From Alphaproteobacteria bacterium (GTDB taxonomy: Bacteria > Pseudomonadota > Alphaproteobacteria > Rhodobacterales > Rhodobacteraceae), in the NCBI GenBank assembly GCA_030425145.1, contig JAUHVK010000014.1, positions 1 to 64,000 of the forward strand: DNA of 64,000 bases, written 5' to 3'. How positions within the stretch are numbered: the stretch's first letter is position 1; every line of letters starts with the position of its first letter. Made by a program: the position numbers and the translations under genes. Positions 55,664 through 62,667 of the stretch are shown here, in pieces. The notes under the pieces were generated by a model. It ran no database searches, had not been told where the DNA came from, and saw nothing but the letters and a program-made list of their open reading frames with translations.

Positions 55664-56496
55664 CCGACCCGATGGAGCGGATCGCCGCCGCGCTGGAGCG
55701 CCTTGCTCCGGCGCCGCAGCCAGCCCCGGATTTCGACTTAGCGGATGCATTTGTCTGGCATGTGGACCCAGATCACCTGCAACCCGTGCCGAAGGTCAGC
55801 CGGGTTCCCGTGGACCTGCTTGTGGGGGTGGATCGCAGCCGCGATACGCTCTTGGCCAATACAAGGCAGTTTGCCAAAGGTTTGCCAGCGAACAACGCGC
55901 TGCTTTGGGGCGCGCGTGGTATGGGCAAATCGAGCCTTGTGAAGGCGGTTCATGCTGCCGTGCTGGCCGAAGGGCTGTCGGTGAAACTGGTGGAGTTGCA
56001 GCGCGAGGATTTGCCGAGCGTGGCGCGCTTGCTCAACCTTCTCAGGGCTGCCGATCACCGCTTCCTGCTGTTCTGCGATGACCTGAGTTTCAGTCATGAC
56101 GACCAGCATTACAAATCGTTGAAGGCTGTTCTGGATGGCGGGGTCGAGGGACGTCCGGACAATGTGGTTTTCTATGCCACGTCGAACCGCCGTCACCTGA
56201 TGCCGCGGGACATGATCGAGAACGAGCGGTCCTCGGCGATCAACCCGTCTGAGGCGGTGGAAGAGAAGGTGTCGCTGTCGGATCGGTTTGGTCTGTGGCT
56301 GGGTTTCCACCCGTGTAATCAGGACGACTACCTGGCGATGATCCGGGGCTACTGCGATGCCCATGGGGTCGAGATCGACGATGCCACATTGCGGGCAGAG
56401 GCGATTGAATGGCAGGCGACCCGTGGGTCGCGGTCAGGCCGGGTGGCGTGGCAGTATTTCACCGATCTTGCGGGCCGCCGCGGCGTCGCAATCTAA
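55660..56496 (+). CDS. DUF815 family AAA-type ATPase
   Basis: This 278-residue protein has the P-loop GARGMGKSS (~84-92), a Walker B-like LLFCDDLSF near 145-153 and the block FYATSNRRHLMPRDMIENER near 168-187. DUF815 (YjgR-type) ATPases are conserved but poorly characterised. GTG 55660 overlaps the tatC stop by 4 bases, so it is translated together with the Tat genes; whether it serves Tat export is unknown. Confidence 0.88.
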   Translation: MTDPMERIAAALERLAPAPQPAPDFDLADAFVWHVDPDHLQPVPKVSRVPVDLLVGVDRSRDTLLANTRQFAKGLPANNALLWGARGMGKSSLVKAVHAAVLAEGLSVKLVELQREDLPSVARLLNLLRAADHRFLLFCDDLSFSHDDQHYKSLKAVLDGGVEGRPDNVVFYATSNRRHLMPRDMIENERSSAINPSEAVEEKVSLSDRFGLWLGFHPCNQDDYLAMIRGYCDAHGVEIDDATLRAEAIEWQATRGSRSGRVAWQYFTDLAGRRGVAI

Positions 56497-56564
56497 GACC
56501 TGTGTGGCACCAAATTCGCCGCTTTACTCGGGGGCGTGCGCTCCAGAATTTTATGGGTGAGGCC

Positions 56565-56588
56565 CAGAATCTTCGTACGAAGATTCTG
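56565..56588. repeat. 24-bp perfect palindrome
   Basis: A self-complementary sequence centred on GTAC (half-site CAGAATCTTCGT) with flanking A+T-rich repeats such as TTAATATTCTGC. It lies between convergent genes. The TTCG...CGAA centre resembles the palindromes at 28234-28276. Confidence 0.8.
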
Positions 56589-56675
56589 ACGCGCCGACGT
56601 TAATATTCTGCAAATCGGAACTCTTGCCGGTCTGGCAATACCCATCTTCTCGACTCGCAAAAAATCACTCGCATG

Positions 56676-56708
56676 AAAGAGCCGTGCCAAGTTCAGGCAC
56701 GGCTCTTT
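56676..56708. terminator. strong hairpin downstream of the one-carbon operon
   Basis: AAAGAGCCGTGCC (56676-56688) pairs with GGCACGGCTCTTT (56696-56708) around a 7-base loop, 10 bases beyond the minus-strand stop at 56719. The paired A/T ends make it usable on both strands. Confidence 0.85.
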
Positions 56709-56718
56709 CCGCAAATCC

Positions 56719-57801
56719 TTAAGCCCGGCGGCGGCGGCCCCCGCTGCGGCCTTCGCGGCCACGGCCTTCCTGACCGGCTTTCGGCGGCTGACGGTTGAAC
56801 GAAATCCACGCCCCACCGCCTTCGTCATTGTTGGTAAGGAAGTTTGCGGCGCGGATCGCTTCCATCTCTTTGCCCGGACGCGGCTTGGTCGAGCCGAGGC
56901 CGAAGAGTGTGCAGAAGGTTTCGTCGTCCATGTCCTCTGGCAGAATGATGCCGGCAGCGGCCACTTCGGCGCGCTTTTCTGCTATCTTGGTGGGGCCGAC
57001 GGGCAGAGCGACCGGGTTCATGATGGCGGAGGTCATGCCGGCACCCATGGCCATCGGCAGGAAGGCATTGTTGATGCCATGGCGGTTCGGCAGGCCGAAG
57101 CTGATGTTTGACGCGCCGCAGGTGGTGTTCACGCCAAGCTCTTCCCGCAGACGACGGACGAGGGTGAAGACTTGGAGACCGGCAGTGCCCATGGCGCCGA
57201 TCGGCATGACCAGTGGGTCAACCACGATGTCATGCGCCGGGATGCCGAAATCTGCGGCGCGTTCGACGATTTTCTTGGCCACGGAAAAACGGACGTCGGG
57301 GTCTTCGCTGATCCCGGTGTCGTCGTTCGAGATCGCCACAACTGGCACGTTGTATTTCTTGACCAGCGGAAGCACCATCTCGAGCCGCTCTTCCTCACCC
57401 GTGACCGAGTTCAGAAGGGGACGGCCTTCAGCAGCGGCAAGACCGTTTTCCAATGCGCCGGGTACCGAGCTGTCGATGCAGAGCGGGCAGTCCGTGACCG
57501 CTTGTACGCGTTCGACCAGTTCCTTCATCAGTGTCGGTTCGACAAAATTGTTGTCGGCATAGCGCGGATCTTCGGCCATCTTGTTCGAGAACACGGCGCC
57601 GGAGTTGATGTCGAGGATGTTTGCGCCGGCTGCGACCTGCGCCAAGGCGTCAGCTTCGACCCGGCTGAAATCGCCGCGTTCCAGTTCTTCATTCAGGATC
57701 TTCCGACCAGTCGGGTTGATCCGCTCACCGATCACGCAGAACGGCTGGTCGAACCCGATGATGGCGGTTTTGGTCTTGGACTCGACAATCGTGCGGGTCA
57801 T
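56719..57801 (-). CDS. methyltetrahydrofolate:corrinoid methyltransferase-like protein
   Basis: This 360-residue pterin-binding-domain protein moves a methyl group between methyl-THF and a corrinoid protein. Conserved blocks include VIGERINPTGRKILNEELER, ANILDINSGAVFSN near 60, CIDSSVPGALENGL and ASNISFGLPNRHGINNAFLP near 240. It is the MtrH/AcsE/MtgA-like type used in Rhodobacteraceae one-carbon metabolism. No corrinoid-protein domain is fused to it and no such gene lies in this window, so the partner is elsewhere. The C-terminus has an odd Arg/Gly-rich tail (about 340-360: GREGRSGGRRRRA). It overlaps the HAD gene by 4 bases and is the last gene of the operon. Confidence 0.85.
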   Translation of the reverse strand: MTRTIVESKTKTAIIGFDQPFCVIGERINPTGRKILNEELERGDFSRVEADALAQVAAGANILDINSGAVFSNKMAEDPRYADNNFVEPTLMKELVERVQAVTDCPLCIDSSVPGALENGLAAAEGRPLLNSVTGEEERLEMVLPLVKKYNVPVVAISNDDTGISEDPDVRFSVAKKIVERAADFGIPAHDIVVDPLVMPIGAMGTAGLQVFTLVRRLREELGVNTTCGASNISFGLPNRHGINNAFLPMAMGAGMTSAIMNPVALPVGPTKIAEKRAEVAAAGIILPEDMDDETFCTLFGLGSTKPRPGKEMEAIRAANFLTNNDEGGGAWISFNRQPPKAGQEGRGREGRSGGRRRRA

Positions 57802-58457
57802 GCGGCTACTCCTTCAATGCGGGCCAGAATGTCCGGCAGCGCGGGGTCTGTGAAATCGTCTATGGTCATCTTTGCGCCTACGGCGCGCAGTTGTGTGTCG
57901 CTGAGCGCCGAACGGACACCGATGCTGTAGGCCCCTGACGCGGCAGCGGCCCGCATGCCCGATGGGCTGTCCTCGAACGCGATGCAGGTCTCGGGCGACT
58001 CCCCAAGCAGGTCCATCGCAGTCAGATAAGGCAGCGGATGCGGCTTGCCGTGGGCGCATTCCTCACCAATCACGATCACCTCGAACCGGTCGCGCAACCC
58101 GATGGCGCCCAACATCGCTTCGGCATTCAGGCGCATGGCGTTGGTCACAACGGCCAGTTGCCAGCCTTTTGCCTGCGCGTGGTCCAGAAAGCTCTCAATC
58201 CCCGGTGTCGCCGGGTAGGGCTTTGGTAGACGATCCCGGAACTGCGCCTCTTTCCATTCGCTCAGTCCTTGCGGATCGGGCTCATCAGGCAGGTAATCGG
58301 CAAAGACGTCCACGTTCAGGCGGCCATGCACCTGCTCGATGTAGAAGCCTTCGGGCACGGGAAGTCCGCGCGCCGTCCAGAGCTCCGTGAACACGGCCTC
58401 GTGGATCGGGTCAGAATTCAGCATCGTGCCGTCGAGATCGAAAAGCAGGGCTGGCAT
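57798..58457 (-). CDS. HAD-superfamily phosphatase (beta-phosphoglucomutase-like)
   Basis: This 219-residue hydrolase of subfamily IA has the nucleophile motif LLFDLDGTMLNSD (Asp7, Asp9), VVTNAMR motif II, Lys in HGKPHPLPY and motif IV FEDSPSGMRAA. The variant cap is consistent with beta-phosphoglucomutase or sugar/nucleotide phosphatases; the substrate is unknown. Overlap with the methyltransferase gene suggests a common transcript but not a proven shared function. Confidence 0.85.
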   Translation of the reverse strand: MPALLFDLDGTMLNSDPIHEAVFTELWTARGLPVPEGFYIEQVHGRLNVDVFADYLPDEPDPQGLSEWKEAQFRDRLPKPYPATPGIESFLDHAQAKGWQLAVVTNAMRLNAEAMLGAIGLRDRFEVIVIGEECAHGKPHPLPYLTAMDLLGESPETCIAFEDSPSGMRAAAASGAYSIGVRSALSDTQLRAVGAKMTIDDFTDPALPDILARIEGVAA

Positions 58458-58466
58458 CAGGTCGGA

Positions 58467-59393
58467 TCAGTTCGCAGCAGCGGGGGCGGTACCGGCACCA
58501 CCGTTTTCGATCGCCCAGGTCGCATTGGTCTTGATCCCGCCGAGCGGGAAGAAGTGGACCTGTTCGATGTTGAAATCGGGGTTCTTTGCCTTGTGTGCAG
58601 CGAGCTTGGTCAGCACATCGGTCGGCTCGTATGGCAGGAGCAGCTTGGACACGTCCATCGCGCGCTTCTGCAGAACCTTGAGTGACGGGCCGACACCGCA
58701 GGCGATGGCGAATTTGATCAGGGTTTGCAGCTTGGCCGGACCGGCGATGCCGATATGGACAGGCAGTTTGATGCCAGCCGCCGACAGGTCGTCGACCCAC
58801 TTGATGATCGGGTCGGCGTCAAACGCAAATTGTGTGGCCAGCGCCATCTTGGCATCGGTCCGTTCCGAGAACGCTTGCTTCCAGCGCAGCGCGTCTTCGA
58901 CGTTTTTCATCCCGCCAGTGGGGTCGATGTCCTTGTTGCCTTCGGGGTGGCCGGCGACGTGCAGACGCTTGAAACCTGCCTTGTCGAACAAACCGGTTTC
59001 CATGAGCTGCATCGAGCTGTGGAAGTCGCCATGCGGCTGCGCCACACCACCGGCTAGGAGCAGCGCCTGATCGACACCGGCTTCGCCCTGATAGCGGGTG
59101 ATCCAGTCTGCAAGGGTTGCCTCGTCCTTGATGATGCGAGCCGGGAAGTGCGGCATCACCGGGTAGCCTTCATCCGCCAGACGCTTGGCCGTCGCCACCA
59201 TGTCTTCGATCGGGGTGCCTTCGATATGAGCGATATAAACACGGGTGCCCGGTGCCAGAAGGGAGCGGAAATCCTCGACCTTTTCGGCGGTGCGGGGCAT
59301 CACTTCGATGGAATAGCCCTTGAGAAACGCTTCCATCTCGGGCGTGGCGCCGGTTTCAACGGTCTCGCGCTTGCGGAAATTCAACAATGCCAT
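58467..59393 (-). CDS. methylenetetrahydrofolate reductase family protein
   Basis: This 308-residue protein belongs to the MetF-type TIM-barrel family that interconverts 5,10-methylene-THF and 5-methyl-THF with a flavin. Features include EVMPRTAEKVEDFRSLLAPG (ExxPR start of the barrel), LLLAGGVAQPHGDFHSSMQL and VAGHPEGNKDIDPTGG. It differs from canonical MetF and is of the type found beside corrinoid methyltransferases in Rhodobacteraceae. ATG 59393 (MALLNFRKRET) is chosen for its GGGAGG site. Confidence 0.85.
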   Translation of the reverse strand: MALLNFRKRETVETGATPEMEAFLKGYSIEVMPRTAEKVEDFRSLLAPGTRVYIAHIEGTPIEDMVATAKRLADEGYPVMPHFPARIIKDEATLADWITRYQGEAGVDQALLLAGGVAQPHGDFHSSMQLMETGLFDKAGFKRLHVAGHPEGNKDIDPTGGMKNVEDALRWKQAFSERTDAKMALATQFAFDADPIIKWVDDLSAAGIKLPVHIGIAGPAKLQTLIKFAIACGVGPSLKVLQKRAMDVSKLLLPYEPTDVLTKLAAHKAKNPDFNIEQVHFFPLGGIKTNATWAIENGGAGTAPAAAN

Positions 59394-59420
59394 GATGGCC
59401 TCCCTCAGGGTCATGGGGAC

Positions 59421-59717
59421 TTACGCCCAACCTTCGTTATCAATCAGCGCCTTGAGGCGCGCCTTGTCGTATTCCGCATCAATGCGGGCCGCTTCTGCGG
59501 TGCAGACCTCCTCCGGGTCGCCCTCCAGCGGGTACGGATCGGCCTTGCGCCATTCTGCAAGATAGCTGTCGGTATCCGATGCGCCAATTTTCATCGCCGC
59601 ACGGTCGATTGCCTGCTCGAATCGTTCGGGCAACTGGGCTTTCGCGCCGCGACGGCCTTTGCCCACGATCACCTGTGCCGGGATATCCCGCCAGTAGACA
59701 ATTGTGACATCCGGCAT
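59421..59717 (-). CDS. small protein of the family annotated virulence factor
   Basis: This 98-residue protein begins MPDVTIVYWRDIPAQVIVGK and matches a short conserved family often named virulence factor in databases (PF13769-type). In roseobacters it regularly heads the methylene-THF reductase / methyltransferase operon, so a role in one-carbon metabolism is more likely than virulence. It has no signal peptide, and the function is unknown. ATG 59717 is chosen; a longer frame to 59762 lacks family similarity. Confidence 0.8.
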   Translation of the reverse strand: MPDVTIVYWRDIPAQVIVGKGRRGAKAQLPERFEQAIDRAAMKIGASDTDSYLAEWRKADPYPLEGDPEEVCTAEAARIDAEYDKARLKALIDNEGWA

Positions 59718-59878
59718 GTCGTGATTCCTTTGCTTTGCTTGCGTCTTCGTAATTGAGGCCATTCACGACATAAGTGCAAATTTCGACTTGTCCGCTTCCG
59801 TCTGCGACCCGCGGTTACAATAGGCGAAGGCGGCGGCCATGACGATGCTCTGGCAGGATCAAAATTCTCAGCCTTTGC

Positions 59879-59893
59879 ATGAGGTGACCTCAT
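59879..59893. promoter_or_regulatory. ATGAGGT-G-ACCTCAT palindrome
   Basis: Perfect 7-bp inverted repeat with a 1-base centre lies in the divergent region between the one-carbon operon and the Ppx/GppA gene. It has the form of an operator site, but no regulator is assigned. Confidence 0.4.
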
Positions 59894-59982
59894 AACTGCG
59901 TGGGGACGCATCACAAAACTTGCGATAGTTCGAAACCGCGCTTAGGGTTGAGGTAACTTACATATTCGGAAGGCGCGAAGTC

Positions 59983-61095
59983 ATGGCGCCAAAGCGTCCC
60001 AAAGGTGCGGGCGCATTCCCGAAACCGGTAGAGAGCCCCGCGCCGTCACGGCCCGATCCATCCGAGCTTTATGCCGCGCTGGATCTGGGCACAAACAGTT
60101 GTCGTATGTTGATTGCCCAGCCCAAGGGCAACCAATTCCATGTGGTCGACAGCTTTTCAAAATCGGTTCAGTTGGGAGCCGGACTCGAAAAGTCCGGTCG
60201 CCTTAGCCGTGCGTCGATGAATCGGACGATTTCGGCGCTGCGAGTCTGTCAGCAGAAAATCCGACGTCACGAGGTGACGCGTATGCGTCTAGTTGCGACC
60301 GAGGCATGTCGCCGGGCGCATAATGCACGGGATTTCATCCGGCAGGTCAAACGCGAGACCGGGCTGAACCTTGAGATCATCCAGCCCGAGGAAGAAGCGC
60401 GGCTGGCGGTCATTTCCTGCGCACCACTGGTGAGCACCAAGACCGAGCAATTGCTGGTGGTGGATATTGGCGGTGGCTCGACCGAACTTGTCTGGATCGA
60501 CCTGACCGCAGTGCCGCCCTTCGAGCGTCCGCGCGCAATTATGCGGCTTCATGCCGGGTTTCACACCAAGGACAGTCCGTTTCCCGCCGCCCGTGTGGTG
60601 GACTGGATCAGTGTGCCTTTGGGTGTGGCAACGCTGCGCGATCAGTTTTCGGACGTGGAAAGCGACAGCGCGCGGTATGCGCTGATGAGCTGGTATTTCG
60701 AAGAAAACCTTGCCGAATTCGCGCCCTACAAGGACGAACAGGCGCGCGAAGGGTTCCAGATTGTCGGCACCAGCGGCACCGTGACCACCGTGGCGGCCAG
60801 CCATCTGGGTCTCAAGCGCTATGACCGGACCAAGGTGGACGGGCTTCGGATGACCTCAGACCAGATTGAAAAGGTTATCTCGGGCTACCTGCAACTGGGT
60901 CCTGAAGGTCGTCGCGCCGATCCGCGCATCGGGCTGGACCGTCACGCGCTGATCATGTCAGGATCTGCAATCCTGCAGGCGCTTTTGCGCTGTTGGCCGA
61001 CAGACCGATTGTCTGTTGCTGACCGTGGATTACGTGAAGGGCTGCTCTATGCACAGATGTCCGCCGATGGCGTGCTTGAGGATGGTCCGTTCTGA
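59983..61095 (+). CDS. Ppx/GppA family phosphatase
   Basis: This 370-residue exopolyphosphatase/guanosine pentaphosphate phosphatase family protein has the ASKHA nucleotide-binding motifs ALDLGTNSCRMLI (residues 32-44) and VVDIGGGSTELVW near 164-176, plus VGTSGTVTTVAASHL near 263. It degrades polyphosphate or pppGpp and takes part in the stringent/phosphate response. The first ~28 residues are a Pro/Lys-rich extension. It is monocistronic and converges with aroQ, 3 bases apart. Confidence 0.92.
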   Translation: MAPKRPKGAGAFPKPVESPAPSRPDPSELYAALDLGTNSCRMLIAQPKGNQFHVVDSFSKSVQLGAGLEKSGRLSRASMNRTISALRVCQQKIRRHEVTRMRLVATEACRRAHNARDFIRQVKRETGLNLEIIQPEEEARLAVISCAPLVSTKTEQLLVVDIGGGSTELVWIDLTAVPPFERPRAIMRLHAGFHTKDSPFPAARVVDWISVPLGVATLRDQFSDVESDSARYALMSWYFEENLAEFAPYKDEQAREGFQIVGTSGTVTTVAASHLGLKRYDRTKVDGLRMTSDQIEKVISGYLQLGPEGRRADPRIGLDRHALIMSGSAILQALLRCWPTDRLSVADRGLREGLLYAQMSADGVLEDGPF

Positions 61096-61098
61096 TAA

Positions 61099-61536
61099 TC
61101 AGCCCAACAGGCTGATCACCCGACGCAGCGCCAGTTCATAGCCTTCAATCCCAAACCCGGCGATGACGCCTTCGGCGCGGGCCGACACGTAGGAATGGTG
61201 CCGGAATGCCTCGCGTTTGTGGACGTTCGAGATGTGCACTTCGAAAACCAGACCTTCATAGGCTTGCAGGGCATCGTAAATCGCCACGGAGGTGTGAGTG
61301 AAAGCGCCGGGATTGATGATGATCGCGTCGGCCTCTTCGCGCGCTTGGTGGATCCAGTCGATGATCTGGCCTTCATGGTTCGACTGCATGGATTTCAGTT
61401 CGAACCCCGAAGGCTTGCCAAGCGCCTCGCAGCGCTCCGCGACGTCTTCGAGCGTGTCCGCGCCATAGATCGAGGGTTCCCGCTTGCCCAGAAGGTTCAG
61501 GTTGGGGCCGTTGATCAGAAAGACGGTACTGGACAT
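61099..61536 (-). CDS. aroQ: type II 3-dehydroquinate dehydratase AroQ
   Basis: This 145-residue dodecameric enzyme of the shikimate pathway has [20 protein letters not shown] at the start, catalytic Tyr in REPSIYG, the [15 protein letters not shown] block and the catalytic His in [11 protein letters not shown] 61536 gives the normal length; a much longer frame upstream overlaps the start of the divergent DapA-family gene and is not real. Confidence 0.97.
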   Translation of the reverse strand: MSSTVFLINGPNLNLLGKREPSIYGADTLEDVAERCEALGKPSGFELKSMQSNHEGQIIDWIHQAREEADAIIINPGAFTHTSVAIYDALQAYEGLVFEVHISNVHKREAFRHHSYVSARAEGVIAGFGIEGYELALRRVISLLG

Positions 61537-61717
61537 GAGGTGCTCCACAGTGATTGCCATAGCTGTGCCAGCTTGCAGCCATCGGTGCAACCCGCAGCAG
61601 GTTTGAAGATCGGTGTTGTGGGTGCTGGCGTGTCGAAACAGGATGGGTATTCTGCATCTATCGGATCGCCCGGCGCGGCAACGACCGGGGCGGCAAGACG
61701 TCAGGGAGTACAGGACG

Positions 61718-62653
61718 ATGACACAGCGGATCGACAGGAATTCTGCGGGCGTTTTCATCATCGCCGCAACGCCGTTTGCGGAGGATGGGGCGCTGGATTT
61801 GGCCAGCACGGATCGGATGGTGGATTTCTACCTCGACTGTGGTGTCACAGGCATGACCATCCTTGGCATCATGGGTGAAGCCCCGAAACTGTCGGGTGAG
61901 GAATCTGCCCAATTCGCCCGGCACGTGCTGGACCGCGTTGCAGGCAGGGTGCCCGTCGTGGTCGGCGTGTCAGGGGCCGGGCTTGATAATATGGCGCGGC
62001 TGTCGCACAGCGTGATGGATGCGGGTGCGGCCGGTGTGATGGTGGCGCCGATGCCGGGGCTGGGGACCGAGGTCAAACTGAGCGGTTATTTTGCGCAGGT
62101 CTGCGACGCACTTGGACCGGATGTGCCGGTCTGTGTGCAGGATTACCCGCAGACCACGGGTGTGCAGTTCAGCGTCGAAACCATCCTGCAACTGACTCGC
62201 GATCATGATCAAATCGTCATGCTGAAACACGAGGATTGGCCGGGGTTGAACAAGCTCTCGCGGGTCCGGGCGGAGAGCGGCACAGCCGACACGCCGCGCC
62301 TGTCGATCCTGACGGGCAATGCCGCACTGTTCCTTCCGCAGGAATTGGCGCGCGGGGCTGATGGGGCGATGACGGGGTTCGCCTATCCCGAAATGCTGGT
62401 TCAGGTCGTCGAACGGCATAAGGCGGGTGATGTGGACGGGGCGGAAGATCTGTTTGACGCCTATCTCCCGATGGTCCGTTATGAACAGCAACTTGGCATC
62501 GGTCTCGCCATCCGCAAGGAAATCCTGCACCGGCGCGGTGTATTGGCCGCCTCTAAGGTACGTGCACCGGGGCCGTCCATGACCAAGGTCGACCACGCGG
62601 AACTGACGCGGTTGATGGAACGGCTGGACCACAAGCTGGCGGCGTTGGGCTGA
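61718..62653 (+). CDS. dihydrodipicolinate synthase/N-acetylneuraminate lyase family protein
   Basis: This 311-residue class I aldolase of the DapA superfamily has [14 protein letters not shown] (GxxGE motif near 50), YPQTTGV near 145 and the Schiff-base Lys170 in MLKHEDWPG. DapA itself has the TTGE form, so this is likely a catabolic aldolase or dehydratase rather than lysine synthesis. It sits 14 bases before a hydantoinase-type gene, which suggests a joint role in breaking down a cyclic amide or carbamoyl compound. ATG 61718 is preceded by AGGGAG. Confidence 0.85.
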   Translation: MTQRIDRNSAGVFIIAATPFAEDGALDLASTDRMVDFYLDCGVTGMTILGIMGEAPKLSGEESAQFARHVLDRVAGRVPVVVGVSGAGLDNMARLSHSVMDAGAAGVMVAPMPGLGTEVKLSGYFAQVCDALGPDVPVCVQDYPQTTGVQFSVETILQLTRDHDQIVMLKHEDWPGLNKLSRVRAESGTADTPRLSILTGNAALFLPQELARGADGAMTGFAYPEMLVQVVERHKAGDVDGAEDLFDAYLPMVRYEQQLGIGLAIRKEILHRRGVLAASKVRAPGPSMTKVDHAELTRLMERLDHKLAALG

Positions 62654-62667
62654 GGGGGAACGACACC

